This document shows, in pieces, positions 10,738-23,547 of a DNA stretch of 64,000 bases. The notes under the pieces were generated by a model. That model was not told the origin of the DNA, did not search any database, and saw only the letters and a list, made by a program, of their open reading frames with translations. Numbering within the stretch: position 1 is the first letter of the stretch; every line of letters starts with the position of its first letter. This DNA is from Dolomedes plantarius. Taxonomy: Eukaryota > Arthropoda > Arachnida > Araneae > Dolomedidae. The stretch is from the NCBI GenBank assembly GCA_907164885.2, contig OU015490.1, positions 92,377,799 to 92,441,798 of the forward strand. The letters are read 5' to 3'. The position numbers and the translations under genes were made by a program.

Positions 10738-12145
10738 CACTCATGGACAAAAAAATTAGCGCACCAAGAAGGAGTCGTCAAAATGAAACGAAATTTTACA
10801 TACGTAATGACTACTTTGATATAAGTAAATGATAAGAAAATCAAAGAAAAGGGATAATTTATTTCAGAGAAAAAGGCAAAAGAACGGAGGAGTTAATACT
10901 CCGTTGGACCCCCTCTAGCGCGAATGCACGATGCGATACGATCGGGCATTGAGTCATACAAGTTCTGTATGATGTCTTGAGACATTTCGTTCCATATTTG
11001 CTGTAACCTTGCCTCTAGTTCGTTCAACCTCGTGGGATGCCCAACTCGTCGTCCCAAATAATCCCAGATATGCTCGATTGGAGACAAATCTGGGGATCGG
11101 GCAGGCCAAGGAAGGGTAGTAACAGTGCGGAGACAGTCTTGTGACATCCGTATGAGGCTGAGCATTGTCTTGTTGAAAAATGGCTTCTGGGAGCCGTTGC
11201 ATGAGTGGCAAAACATGTGGTTGCAGGATTTCATGAACATACCGCTGGGCTGTCATGGTGCCACGGAACAATACTAGGGGTGACCGTGTATTGTAGGCAA
11301 TGGCACCCCATACCATCACACCAGCTGTGGGAGCGATGTGTCGCTGTACAGCAAAGGCAGGATTGAAGCGTTCAGCACGAGCTCTCCACACACGAACACG
11401 ATTGTCATCACTGCCGAGATTGAATCTGGATTCGTCGCTAAAGACGACCCGGTTCCATTCCGCTGCAGTCCAGTTTCCTCGTGCGCGGCAAAACTCCAAA
11501 CGGAGGCGTCGATGGGTGGGCGTCAAGGGCAGCACACGTAATGGGCGCCGCGATACCAACTGTCCTTCAGCCAGGCGCCTTCGTATGGTTCGAGAAGACA
11601 CAGAGGCCCCTAGTGAAGGTGCTACCTGTGCCTGGATGGCGGCCGATGAAGCAGTTGGCTGTACGCGTGCATTTCTTACGATGTGGTGGTCTTCTCGACG
11701 ACTGGTCTGTCGAGGGCGTCCTGAGCCTGGTCTTCGTGTACATGACATCTCTCGGGTCCACTGGTCCCAACACCTCCTCACAACACAATCAGAGCGGCCT
11801 AATTGACGAGCTACTCGCCTAGCTGACCACCCAGCTTCCATCATCCCGACGATTCTCCCCCTCTCAAACTGCGACAACTGCTTATATTGTCTTCGAACAC
11901 GGCGTAATGGCATGTCTATCTCAGCTCTTCCTTTGTAAATGATTCAGCACACTCAAAGAAGCTTTGGTTACCTGTTTTATACTCCACAGAGTACGATGTT
12001 CAACGCCCTCTACCGGCTATACGTAATGCGCAATCACGCTGCATTTCTAATCATTTGCATATCTCCCCGACATGTACCTTCATTGCAAGTTTCGTTACGA
12101 TCCCGCAATTATTTCTTGGTGCGCTAATTTTTTTGTCCATGAGTG
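10738..12145 (-). mobile_element. Tc1-type element (unit B)
   Basis: This 1.41-kb element is flanked by TA. It has short inverted repeats of about 33 bp starting CACTCATGGACAAAAAAATT and including AGCGCACCAAGAA. It encodes a Tc1 transposase on the minus strand. Confidence 0.93.
10893..11913 (-). pseudogene. Tc1 transposase, frameshifted (unit B)
   Basis: The frame from 11913 has the paired helix-turn-helix region (QFERGRIVGMMEAGWSARRV), a GRPR motif (SGRPRQTSRRED), the first Asp in VFSDESRFNL and the second in FQQDNAQPHT. Compared with the intact copy at 52634-53665, five bases are missing near 11145, which moves the C-terminal part with SPDLSPIEHIWD into another frame (10893-11240). The catalytic triad is therefore split. 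Confidence 0.92.
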
Positions 12146-13046
12146 TATATCACATAATAAAAATTAAAAAAAATTATTAACCAAAATTTTTCGTTAGCAT
12201 TTTCACAAATTTCAATCTTATCCAGTGCATCAGAACAAAAAAAATCAAACGATTTTTTCTTTCTCTAAGAATGTATCATTTGAATTTTAAATTTATTATT
12301 TTTGAAAAAGCACTTGCGCGTGTGTCATCGTCCATGTATAATACGATTTATAATAAGCAGTAGAAGAATCTAAGTTTATTTAGATAAACTGTCGTAGAGC
12401 ATTTTCAACCAATTTAACCAAAACAGATAAATTTTTTTCTTCCTGTATTGGAAGAAAATTTTATATGAATATTTCAAAAGTCCATTGACTTGAACAAAGT
12501 TAACTTATACCTGAAATAAAGAACAGATTCCCAGAGTAAATAATACTTGATAGATAGATTTCATCTATATATATAAAACAGTTCCGTAACTGACTCACTG
12601 ACATACAACGCACAGACCAAACCGCTGGACCTAAAGGGCTGAAATTTTGCATGGCGATTCTTCTTATGGTGTAGGGGTGTACTAAGAAAGATTTTTGAAA
12701 AATTCTTCTTAGATTTTTTAAAATTAAATTTTTAAGCTGTTTTTGTAACTTTTTTTAAGTTTGTATTTAAAATAATAATTTGAGGGTTATAAAATTTATA
12801 TCACGAGAAAGATCATAATTCCTTTAAAATGAAATCTTTTTCAAATTTTTACCTCAATTTTCTGATTTTTGATGAATTTTTAAAGATTAATTTTTAGAAT
12901 CTATGCTGATCACGTGATTTCTTTTTCTGGTACTTTAATTAAATATATCGTTACGTGCATAGCAACTATCTAGACAAAAAAATTTTTTTTTCTTTCTAAT
13001 GCAGGAGACGATTGGATATTATCCAAAAAAATTAATATCCCTTACG

Positions 13047-13051
<5 letters not shown>

Positions 13052-13136
<85 letters not shown>
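13052..13136. repeat. (TA)n microsatellite (unit B)
   Basis: This is an uninterrupted TA repeat of about 85 bp next to the 3' end of a HINE. The unit C equivalent is 30399-30484. Confidence 0.95.
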
Positions 13137-13137
<1 letters not shown>

Positions 13138-13138
<1 letters not shown>

Positions 13139-13268
13139 TAGCTGAAAACCCGCACTTCGCTACGGAGTACATTCAAATTAAATACAACGGTCAATGTATG
13201 CAAGTAATGCCAAAAAATAATATATATATTTATAATAAATGCGACGATCAATGTATACAATTGATGTA

Positions 13269-13317
<49 letters not shown>

Positions 13318-13343
13318 TATATATATATATATATATACATACA

Positions 13344-13379
<36 letters not shown>

Positions 13380-13887
13380 TATACATTTATAAAAGAATCG
13401 TAAGGGATATTATTTTTTTTGGATAATATCCAATCGTCTGCTGCATTAGAAAGAAAAAAATATTTTTTTTGTCTATTTAGTTGTTATTCACGTGACGATA
13501 AATTTATTAAAAGTACCAGAAAAAGAAATCACGTGATCAGCATTTAATAAATTAAATTCTAAAAATTAATCTTTAAAAATTCACCAAAAATCAGAAAATC
13601 GAGGTAAAGTTTCGAAAAAGATATCATTTTAAAGGAATTTTTATGATCTTTCTCGTGATAAAAATTTTATAACCCTCAAATTATTATTTTAAATACAAAC
13701 TTAAAAAAAGTTACAAAAACAGCTTAAAAATTTAATTTAAAAATCTAAGAAGAATTTTTCAAAAATCTTTCTTAGTGCACCCCTACACCATAAGAAAAAT
13801 CGCCATGCAAAATTTCAGCCCTTTAGGTCCAGCGGTTTGGTCTGTGCGTTGTATGTCAGTGAGTCAGTTCCGGAACTGTTTTATATA
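13138..13887 (-). mobile_element. Inverted HINE copy (unit B)
   Basis: On the minus strand it starts TATATAAAACAGTTCC at about 13887 and ends TTCAGC then TAGT at about 13138. Its body is similar to the outer element at 12564 but inverted, so the two form a long imperfect palindrome around (TA)n. It contains (TA)n and (CATA)n at 13270-13380. Confidence 0.5.
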
Positions 13888-15492
13888 CAGCGGCTCCCAA
13901 AAGTGGTCGTACACTTACGATTTTCAATGAAATAGGGGTCTATCCATTGATTAAAATGAATATTTCAGAATGGGTAATTAATAATAAGATCTATAATCTA
14001 TTTTTAACAAAACTACATGAAATATTTTGAAAACATAGTAAAACTTTATCTCACAAAAGTAATCGTACACTTGTAAAAAATCTCTACATATTAATAAATA
14101 TTCTAATTTTCCGTTAAATTAATATTTAGTAGGATATCCTTTAGCATCCACAACAGCTTTTTAAACGTCTGGGAATAGATTGCACTAGTTCTTTTGTAAT
14201 TTCTGCATCAATGTTCATCTATTCCTCCATCATAATTGTTTTTAGTTCGCTTTTCGTGTGAATGCCGTTGTTTTCGTACTTGAACCTCCAGCTCTCTCAA
14301 AATATGGTTTAAACTGGCGATTGAGGTGGTGTTTTCAAAACTTGTGGACAATTATAGAGACACCAGATGCGAACGTTGAGAGCCGTGTGCTTAGGATCGT
14401 TATCTTGATAAAAAACAAATTTGTTTCCAATACCCAAATTTTGAGCTGATAATTTTAAATTGTCTCTTAAAATATTTATAAAAACAGCATGATTCATTAT
14501 GCATCAATAAATACCAAATTTCCTAGTCCTGATGCTGACATGCACCCCCACACAAGGATACCTCCACCGGCATGCTAAACTGTTCCTACTAAGTTCTTGG
14601 GATTAAATTCCTCATTTTTTTCTTCTCCATACAATTATACGCCCATCAGCACCAAAAATGTTCATCGGCAAATAAGTCATTATTCTAATAGGTTTGGGGC
14701 TTATTTATCATTGATAGTGCCAAGGGAAGCCTAAACTTTCTGTTTTTCTCACTCACAAAAAATTTTCTATGGGCAGAACGCCCATGTAATCCAGCTGTTC
14801 TGAGAACTCGTCAAAAAATTTCAGGTGAAATTGAAGTAGAAAATGTTTCATTGAATTCTGCAGAAACTTTTACAGCACTCAAACGTAAATTTTTCACAAA
14901 TTTTCTAATTATAAATCTCTGATCAAGTTTTGTTAACTTTGCCGGACGGCCTTTTCTTACCTTGTTTTCGATCCAATTTTCTTCTTTAAAGCGTTTTTTC
15001 ACATACTGCACAGTAGAATGGGATAAATTAAGTAATTTAGCAATATTCCGAACTGATTTACCACTACTATGATGAAAAATAATCAATTTTCGAATGCTGT
15101 TTGTTGTTTCTTTACGACTACGAGCCATTTTTTAAATAATAAATAGAATATTAGTGAGTAGGCAAGCAAAAATTAAAGCCAAACGATATTTTAAATGCCA
15201 CCACAATTCAAAAATAAAATAAAGCGCCAGACGATAATTTTAATTATGAATTTATCCGAAAATATTTCAGTGTACGATGACTTTTGTGAGATAAAGTTTT
15301 AGTTACTTTTTGATTACTGGTTTCTTAAAAATAAAGTTTTACTATGTTTTCAAAATATTTCATGTAGTTTTGTTAAGAATAGATTATAGATCTTATTATT
15401 AAATACCCATTCTGAAATACTCATTTTAATTAATGGATACACCCTTATTTCATAGAAATTCGTAAGTGTACGAACACTTTTGGGAGCCACTG
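13888..15492 (-). mobile_element. Tc1-like element with long inverted repeats (unit B)
   Basis: This 1.6-kb element is flanked by TA. Its terminal repeats start CAG[CT]GGCTCCCAAAAGTG and stay recognisable for about 200 bp, with the CGTACACTT-type motif repeated inside each arm. This is the IR/DR layout known from Tc1-like elements. It encodes a decayed transposase on the minus strand. Confidence 0.9.
14219..15128 (-). pseudogene. Tc1-like transposase, decayed (unit B)
   Basis: The N-terminal frame 14811-15128 has a helix-turn-helix (KSVRNIAKLLNLSHSTVQYV) and a GRP motif (RKGRPAKLTKLD). The C-terminal part carries the second Asp in YQDNDPKHTA. The third block reads SPVLNHILREL where Tc1 proteins normally have SPDLNPIE, so the catalytic Glu appears to be deleted. 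Stops and frameshifts lie between the two parts. Confidence 0.88.
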
Positions 15493-15600
15493 TATATAGA
15501 TTTTTACATCAATTGTATACATTGATCATCGCATTTATTACATTAACCGTTGTATTTAATTTGAATGTACTCCATAGCGAAGCGCGGGTTTTCAGCTAGT

Positions 15601-16032
15601 CAATTATAAAAGCATGTAGTAACTGTTGAATCTATATAGAACAAGAATTCTCAACCTTTTAACGTTCGCGGTACCCTTGGGATTAAGATTAGAAACTGGG
15701 GCATCTTTATTGGAATCTTAGTTCTTTCATTTTTTTAAAGAATTAAATCAAAGTTGAATGTATATCAGGGACATATTACATTTAAGTTCATGTAAATACT
15801 TACTCCGTTGGGGATTTTATTCATTTATTAAAAGATATCAGTAACAAACACCAGAATAGTACATAATAATAATAAATAACCAGGGAATTTAGTATGGTAA
15901 TACACTAGCGGACTACAAGGGAAATCGCTAAGAGTTTTGTTTTATTATTGCGAGACTTTCAACTGATTCTTAGATCACAAATGTTTGAATATGAGTGTAA
16001 CACTGAAATTTTTTTTGACAGAGGCATACAAA

Positions 16033-16063
<31 letters not shown>

Positions 16064-16162
16064 AGGAAAAAAAAATTCTTGGATATTTAAATTTTAACTC
16101 TTTTATGCCCGCAGACGATAATTTGTGGCAACAATTGCAATTTAGCTATCGTAGAATAAATT
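15601..16162. other. Possible hAT end fragment; otherwise no gene (unit B)
   Basis: ATTCTCAACCTTTTAACGTT then CGCGGTACCC at about 15646-15678 resembles the conserved terminus of some hAT elements, but no partner end or target duplication was found. The remainder is AT-rich, with a C run at 16027-16042. The unit C counterpart is 32950-33510. Confidence 0.35.
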
Positions 16163-17190
16163 TTGAAAGAGGATAAAATGGAGTTGACGCGAGAGAATTA
16201 TCGAGCTATGATTTTTAAAGTGGGGCTAAATCAAGGAGAATGCCTTCAACGTCTACAATTAGCATATGGAAATGAAGTTCCATCTCATGCCACTGTATTC
16301 AGATGTTTTACAGAATTTAGAAGAGATCGAAATCCTCTCCTGGACGAAGAACGAACGCCCAGGATGACCTTCGCCAGCTGTAGTCCCAGAAAATGTGTCG
16401 GCCGTACGAAAAATGTTAATCGATGATAATCGCGGTACCTACCAAATGATGCAGAAGGAACTTTGGATCTGCAGCTATACATAAAATTATTCATGAAGAA
16501 CTGCTAATGAAAACATTAGTTTGTCGTTGGGTCTGCATAATTTAACAGAACACTAAAAAGCGGAGCGTGTCAGAATCAGCAAAGAAACCTTAAAATTATT
16601 TAATGATGGTGGGCACCGCATTATTTCTAAAATCATAACTGGTACTGGTGATGAGACGTACGTACCTTTTATTGACGTTCCAACATGCCAAGAAAGTAAA
16701 GTATGGTTCTTTGAAGATGACCCCAAACCAACAATGCTGAAAAGACAACGATCAATGAAGAAAGAAACGTATGCCGTGTTCTTCAGAACTTCAGAGCTGG
16801 TCAAAGCCATAAGGCTAGAGGGACATGAAACAGTTAAAGCTGATTGGTACACCACTAAGTGTCTTCCAGAAATTCTTCAAGGGGTGAATCTTGCTTCAAC
16901 ACGACAATGCATCTTCTGATACAGCAAGGATTAGTCAAATTTCTTGATAAAAAAAAAAAAACATCAAAGCGATAGAACATCCACCATATTCTCCTGATCT
17001 TGCTATGTGTGACTTTTGGCTATTTTTCAGTCTAAAATAAAATTACGTAGGCGTCGTTTTCACCCTGAAGATGAGCTTGATAAGGCTATAAAAACATATT
17101 TTCCCTCTATTCCAAGAAATAGACGACTTGAGGCATTTAATCTTTGGAAAATTCGCATACCTTAATCTTGGTGGGAACTACTTTGAACAC
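16163..17190 (+). pseudogene. Mariner-type transposase remnant (unit B)
   Basis: Pieces in several frames include GECLQRLQLAYGNEVPSHAT and VFRCFTEFRRDRNPLLDEER (N-terminal DNA-binding half), TGDETYVPF-like sequence near 16640, an HDNASS block near 16900, and IEHPPYSPDLAMCDFWLF near 16975. These are the three catalytic blocks of a DD34D mariner. A poly-A run at 16952 and many frameshifts disrupt it. The inverted repeats are not clear. Confidence 0.8.
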
Positions 17191-18182
17191 TCATAAGAAT
17201 TGGTAAGTAACTTTTATCATTTAGCCGTATCTCGAAAATTTTAGTGGGACCCTCGTATCAGGCCTAACAGTAGTGGGTGTCAGAGATGCTAATTCATCCT
17301 CAGGAACGATTGTATCGATCTGTGTCACAATCTGTCGGCGTGAGAGTCATTCAACTTAATATTTATATTACATGGATCCTACTAATATTTTTTTATCACC
17401 GCTCCCCCCCCCCCCACCCCCCCCACCCCCTCAAAAAAAAAATCTCGCACCAGTTCGAAATCACTGATACAGAAGCCCTATAAGTCTTTTCTCACGATTG
17501 GATAAGCATTGAACGCTTAATATAGCACAGTTTGAGGAACATTTCTTTTACTGTATTTTAATATTTTTATGGATAATGTCCAATCGTCTGCCGCATTAGA
17601 AAGAAAAAAAATTGTCAATTTATTTCGTTGTTATGCACATGACACAAAATTAATTTAAAATATCACAAAAAGAAAAGAAACCACGTGATCAGCATTTAAT
17701 AAATTAAATTCTAAAAATTAATCTTAAAAATTCCCCAAAATTCAGAAAACAGAGGCAAAGATCCGAAAAAGATTTCATTTTAAAGGAATTTTTATGATCT
17801 TTCTCGTGATATAAATTTTATAACCCTCAGATTATTATTTTAAAAGTAAACTTTAAAGAATGTTACAAACAGAGCTTAAAAATTTAATCTAAAAAAATCT
17901 AAGAAGAATTTTTAAAAAATCTTTCTTAATGCACCCCTACACTATAAGAAGAATCGCCATGCAAAATTTCAACCCTTTAGGTCCAGTGGTTTGGTCTGTG
18001 CTTTATCTCTCAGTCAGTCAGTCAGTTACGAAACTGTTATATATATATATAGATTATAAATATATATTATAAAAAAACCCGTGTATAAAAATTCCGCTTG
18101 CATTTCATACGAAGTATTATGTACTTCAAACGTTAAAAGAACTGAAAAAAATTGGAAAAGATTTTTTTTTTTCAAATTCGAA
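17191..18182. other. No gene recognised (unit B, downstream of mariner remnant)
   Basis: This AT-rich DNA has a C run near 17404 and a segment at about 17560-18045 that resembles the HINE body sequence (GGCATTCTTC-type and CAGTCAGTCAGT stretches). It leads into the P450 terminal exon. The unit C counterpart is 34541-35528. Confidence 0.45.
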
Positions 18183-18358
18183 TTATCGTTCTATGAAGCA
18201 AATATTTTGCGGTTTAGTCAACATGGCTCCTCCAAATATAGGTTCTAGGTCTACTTTTGATCCAGGTGGAGCCTTCACATGAAACTTTTGCATGATGGAA
18301 ACGAAGTAAAGGAATGTTGTCATGATAGCCACTCCTTCTCCTGGACAGTTCCGTTTAC
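18183..18358 (-). CDS. Cytochrome P450 3'-terminal exon, copy B
   Basis: This second copy of the haem-binding terminal exon has the same acceptor, phase, 58 codons and stop as copy A. It lies in unit B of the tandem array. No inactivating change is visible, so it could in principle act as an alternative last exon or be a silent duplicate. Confidence 0.88.
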
Positions 18359-18859
18359 CTGCAATCCAGAAAAGAAAAGTTACTCAGGCGATATTAGTTT
18401 TAGAGTATTTCCCTAACATGTTAAATGTCTGTTCAGTAAAATTGTGGAGGCTAAATTGTTAAGCTTAATGAGGTCGTAACACTTACGATGGCATCAAATA
18501 TCAGTGCTATACAGTGTGTCCGTAAATAGGGGGTTTAAAATGGTTATAGCTATGCCACAAATCATGTTGCAGGCAGGCGTCATACGTTAAATGAAAGAGA
18601 AACATTCAGAGTTTATGTGTGCGAAAGTTTATGTGCAGACTCCAACAGACTCCGGGAATAGCGCCGGAAAATTCTGTTTTCCAGTTAGATGGAGCTCCTC
18701 CACATTTTTCCACAATCTTGCGTGAATTTCTTAAAAAAGCATTGCCTCAGCGATGGGTCGGACAAGAAGGGTGGATAGCCTGACCCCCACTGTCTCCAGA
18801 CCTTCTCCCCATAGATTTCTATTTTTGAGTAAAAACACAAGCGTGTTTATTCTACAACC

Positions 18860-19852
18860 TCTGACAATAAAGTTCGGTGAATGAAGTCAGAACGGCCGAT
18901 CTGGCAACACTGGCGAAACAAAACGCTGCACCTGCATAGTGGTAGGTGTTGACCATCTGCACTCACCGTTGTTCAGTTGAGCGTCGTTTGTGTTCCGTGT
19001 AAGACTTGTTTTACAAAGTGCTTGTTTAGTAACGTTTGTTCCGTGCGACAAATCGTTACCCAGAATTTAGGTATGAGAAAAACGTGTTGTCGTCTTGTGT
19101 CACATCACTTGGATGACGATCACAAGCAGGCACGTTTAGAGGCTTCACAGGGTTTGTTGAAACGGCTGATGCGACACCAAACTTCTTGAACTGTATTGCC
19201 ACTGAGGATGAGTCCTGGTGTCTCAGGTACGACCCTGAAACGAAAAGGCAAAGCATGGAATGGCGTTCTCCTGCATCACCTCGTCGGAAAAAGGTCAGAG
19301 CAGAAAAATCACGCATCAAAACGATGGTCATCACCTTTTTTGATAGTCAAGGCATTATCGACAAGGAATTTCTACCTGAGGGAACGACGATGAATGCTGA
19401 AGGGTATATTGAAATTTTGACCCGTTTCATGAAACGTCTACGCAGGGTACGACCCCAGTACGCACAACAAGGTTCATGGTTTTTTGTTCACGACAATGCT
19501 CGCCCTCACACAGCCAATATCGTCAAACAGTTCCTGGCAAAAAATGGGATGGTGCAAATTGAACATCCATCATACTCGCCAGATCTTAATCCTCCAGACT
19601 TCTTCCTATTCCCACAACTTGCTTTGAAAGGAATGAGATTTGACGATATTCCTGACATCCAACGAAACGTGACGAGGCTTTTGAACTGCATCCCAAAAGA
19701 AGACTTCTTGCAAAGTTTCCAGAACATGTATAGCAGATGTCAGCGGTGCATAGTTATGGGAGGTGACTATTTCGAAGGACAGTAAGGTAACTTTCGTTAA
19801 TATTTCATCTACGTTAATGTTACAGGACTATTCACCGAACTTTATTGTCAGA
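18860..19852 (+). mobile_element. Mariner (DD34D), internally deleted (unit B)
   Basis: This copy has the same inverted repeats and truncated transposase as the unit A copy. The catalytic frame is at 19186-19785 and matches the unit A frame residue for residue. Confidence 0.85.
18977..19785 (+). pseudogene. Mariner transposase, truncated (unit B)
   Basis: The catalytic core has EDESW, HDNARPHTA and SPDLNPPDF, the same frameshift before the core as the unit A copy, and no N-terminal DNA-binding domain. Confidence 0.85.
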
Positions 19853-19908
19853 CCTTGTATTCAAGTCCGAAATCTGGACAATTTAAAATAAAATTTTCTG
19901 GACAATTT

Positions 19909-20945
19909 TTCATATGAAACGGATATCCATAAGATTCTTACCTTAAAATTAAAGGAAGCCGAATACCTAAAAATCAGTTCCAGGATTTTTCAAATTTCGG
20001 CCCCCCCACAAGGAGGGAGGGGGGGGGCAAAACGTGTTTTCCTTCATATCTCAAAGAAGGAAATTGATATGTTAAAGATTCTTGCTTTAAAATGTATAGA
20101 ACATGAATAAAATGAAGAAAATTGATATCCATAAGATTCTTGCTTTAAAATGTAAGAAACATGAATACCTAAAAACCAATTTCAGGATTTTTCAAAATTC
20201 GTCTCCCAAGGGGGAGAGGGGGGGGGGGCTAAACGTGTTCTTACGTGTTTTATCTATATATATAAAGGAATCAACACCAAGCAAAAACTATTGGAGATAC
20301 AGATATCAAATTTTAAGAGCTTATTACTTTTGTGCTGAAGGCGTCATTTAAGAAGCGATTTTTTCAAAAATCGCCCCCCAAAGGGGGGAGGGGGCAAAAC
20401 GTGTTTTTTACATATTCTTTCGTGTCTCAAAGAAGGAAATTGATGCCATAAGATTCTTACTTTAAAATGTAAGGAACACGAATACCTTAAATCCAATTTC
20501 AGGATTTTTTTTAAAATTTGGCCCCAGGGGACGGGGAGGGGGGCTTAACGTGTTTTTTCACGTATTCCTCCATATCTCAAAGAAAGAAACAGATATCCAT
20601 AAGATTCTTGCTTTAAAATATAAGGAACACGAATACATTAAAACCAATTTCAGGATTTTCAAAATTCGGCCCCATGGGGGGGGGGGGGGCAAAACGTATT
20701 TTTTACATATTACCTCATATCTCAAAGAAAGAAACAGATATCCATAAGATTCTTGCTTTAAAATGTAAGGAATATGAATACCTAAAAACCAATTTAAGGA
20801 TTTTTCAAAATTCGGCCCCCAAGGGGGTTAGGGGGGCTAAACGTGTTTTTTACATATTCCGTCATATCTCAAAGAAGGAAACAGATATCCATAAGATTCT
20901 TGATTTAAAATGTAAGAAACACGATCAATGTCACGATTTTTCGAC
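19909..20945. repeat. Minisatellite of about 145 bp units with G runs (unit C)
   Basis: This is collinear with the unit B array and differs mainly in G-run and A-run lengths. Confidence 0.85.
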
Positions 20946-21423
20946 ATTCGCTTTAGATTTTGAAAAAATTGCTAGAAACAATCCAATAATTTATATTTCC
21001 TATATATATCCCCATTTTGAACACCAAATTGGTGGTAGGAGAAAAGAGAGAGATCAACCTCAATTAAATGAAGTGTGGAAAGGTGTGTGTGTTTGTGAAT
21101 TGTATATATTTCGGTTGTTAGTACGTATACATCTAGAGCTCAGGTTAACTCCATTCATTTTTATTATCCTGGGCAACGTCAAGTAATTCTTTGTTTATGA
21201 AACCGGCGATTTTCACAAGGGTTTACGGGGAAGCCCTCAAACTCCTCGAAGGGCCGGGATCCAGTGGGTTATCAAAATTGAAAGAAACATTTTAATGCTG
21301 ACATTAGCATGGGGGGGGGGGAGTTATTATAATATGCTGATGGGATGATGACCAGTGGAGAGGGATATAGATTGCCATAAAATACAAATATACATATCAT
21401 ACAAGTAAGCTTTATTAAGGGTT

Positions 21424-21960
21424 CACCCGTGCAACGCCGGGTATATAAAGCTAGTATAAGTATAGATAGCACCACGCTAAGGATCGTTGAAGACTTCGGC
21501 ACAAAAAGCGGTAGAGGACAGTAGCGGTAACAATGGAGATTGTTAGGATTAAGCCCCTAACTTTATTTCTACTGATCAGATATACATAATATATAGCCTA
21601 TGTCCATCTGGATTACTGTACCTTTCAAACAGGAAAGAATTTTTCAAATAGGTACAGTGGTTCTGAAGTTTACCCTCCACGTACAAAATCGCTCTCTCTT
21701 TATATATAAGTATAGATAGCACCACGCTAAGGATCGTTGAAGACTTCGGCACAAAAAGCGGTAGAGGACAATAGCGGTAACAATGGAGATTGTTAGCATT
21801 AAGCCCCTAACTTTATTTCTACTGATTAGATATACATAATATATAGCCTATGTCCATCTGGATTACTGTACCTTTTAAACAGTGAAAGAATTTTTCAAAT
21901 AGGTACAGTGGTTCTGAAGATTACCCTCCACGTACAAAATCGCTCTCTCTTTATATATAA
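21424..21960 (+). repeat. HINE-like 3' end plus 250-bp tandem duplication (unit C)
   Basis: This is the same arrangement as in unit B, with the direct copies at 21460-21709 and 21710-21960. Confidence 0.6.
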
Positions 21961-21966
21961 GTATAG

Positions 21967-22040
21967 ACTAGCTGAATACCCGTGCTTCGCTACGGAGTAC
22001 ATTCAAATTAAATACAACGGTCAATGTATGCAATTAATGC

Positions 22041-22100
<60 letters not shown>

Positions 22101-22563
22101 AGATGCTAGAAGCATAAACTATATTTAATTATATTAATGAGCGTTAAACGGTAATTTCCTATTAAAGTCCTAGTGTATTTTCCAATTCAGGAAGTAAATT
22201 GTTTTTCTCAGCGAAGAGTTCAGGGTCACCGAATTGCTCGCACGCGCTGGCTGATGTAATCGCCAGAATGTTCGAGAGAAGGGGCTCGAGATGATAGCCC
22301 ACGCTTTTATATAACGCGTGAGAAAGTAAAAGCGCAGTTTTAGGGATATTTTTATAGATGTACGACGTGCGTCTGTCGTGAGCTGAGAGATGATTGAAAA
22401 TGGCGATTTAGCTGGGTTAATTGGGTATTCACTTAATGCTAATTAATAAAGTTGTTTAAATGTTAATTTAGCATTAGTTCTTCCACTGGCCTATTGTTTT
22501 ATGACTGCAATTTAGAGTAATTAGTTTGTTAAAGGGTACGCGGCGAAGGGCCGTGACAAATAA

Positions 22564-22624
<61 letters not shown>

Positions 22625-23240
22625 CGTAACGGATATTTTTATAGACAAAATAATGTAGAGGAAATATTCAAATTAAATACAACGGTCAATGTATGCAATT
22701 AATTTGTATGTTTAATATCCATAAACATGCTAATTTTAATTAAATTCTTTAAAACTTCCATCTTCATTAGTCTGGTGGTTAAATTTTATCTTTTACCGTA
22801 TTTTAATATTTTTTGTCAATTTATTTCGGTGTTATGCACGTGACGCAAAATTAATTTGAAGTATCACAAAAATACCACGTGATCAGCATTTAATAAATTA
22901 AATTCTAAAAAATAATCTTTAAAAATTCACCCAAAATTAGAAATGTGAGGTAGAGATTCGAAAACGATATCATTTAAAGGAATTTTTATGATCTTTCTCG
23001 TGATATAAACTTTATAACCCTCATATTATTATTTAAATGCAAACTTTAAAGAATGTTACAAAAACAGCTTAATTTAATTTTAAAAAATCTAAGAAGAAAT
23101 TTTCAAAAATCTCTCTTAGTGCACCTTTACACTATATGAAGAATCGCCATGCAAAATTTCAGCCCTTTGGCATTTTACACGTCCAGCGATTTGGTCTGTG
23201 TGTTATATGTCAGTCAGTTACGGAACGGTTTTATATATAT
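21967..23240 (-). mobile_element. Helentron-like non-autonomous element (HINE), unit C
   Basis: This copy matches the element at 4629-5909. It lacks about 11 bases (AGAAAAGAAAC in unit B) near 22870 and has a longer (TA)n tract at 22565-22622. Confidence 0.55.
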
Positions 23241-23547
23241 GGATTTCGTCAGTTTTGCGTATTTTTAAAAAGTTTTAGTTTTTTAAATTGCTTTATTTAA
23301 TATTTTGGAATTTAAAATTTTGTTCCATAAGTGAGTCTTTTTATAAATACATGAAAATTACCTACCCCCACAGTATGTCAGATGTACATGTTTCTTGTCA
23401 TTTAAATGTCTAATTTCTTTATCAAGGATTCGTAAGCGCCTACAAAACTGTCAGAGAAAATGAAATAGGATATGCATGCAAGTCCGGAAATATCCGTGAA
23501 AACTCAAAAATGACTTTCTCCTAAAATTTGCAATTTCATAGAATAAG

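Larger units (their letters stand above)
12564..15600 (+). mobile_element. Helentron-like element hosting nested insertions (unit B)
   Basis: The plus-strand 5' end is TCTATATATATAAAACAG at about 12564, and the 3' end GCGAAGCGCGGGTTTTCAGC then TAGT lies at 15600. The interior holds a (TA)n tract, a HINE in the opposite orientation (13138-13887) and a Tc1-like element (13888-15492). Nesting is inferred from the order of ends. Confidence 0.5.
2552..19888. repeat. Tandem segmental duplication, unit B (complete)
   Basis: This full unit of about 17,337 bp has boundaries set by the point where the array ends in unit C. Beyond 37235 the sequence continues an IS630-type transposase reading frame, whereas at 2551 and 19888 it jumps to the minisatellite, so the jump is the derived duplication junction. 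Differences from unit C include homopolymer and (TA)n lengths, substitutions, and clean indels, for example 17 and 10 bases missing from unit B near 9767 and 9795. Confidence 0.93.
18512..19888 (+). mobile_element. IS630/Tc1-type element, left part, split by a mariner (unit B)
   Basis: This is the same structure as in unit A: the left end CAGTGTGTCCG beside TA, catalytic blocks with disrupted frames, an inserted mariner, and the right part lost at the duplication junction at 19888. Confidence 0.75.

Noticed and set aside
11300..11822. Open frames of 113-168 codons on the plus strand opposite the Tc1 transposase (also 28647-29169 and 53052-53558)
   Set aside because: They mirror the GC-richer coding strand of the transposase and have no domain of their own.
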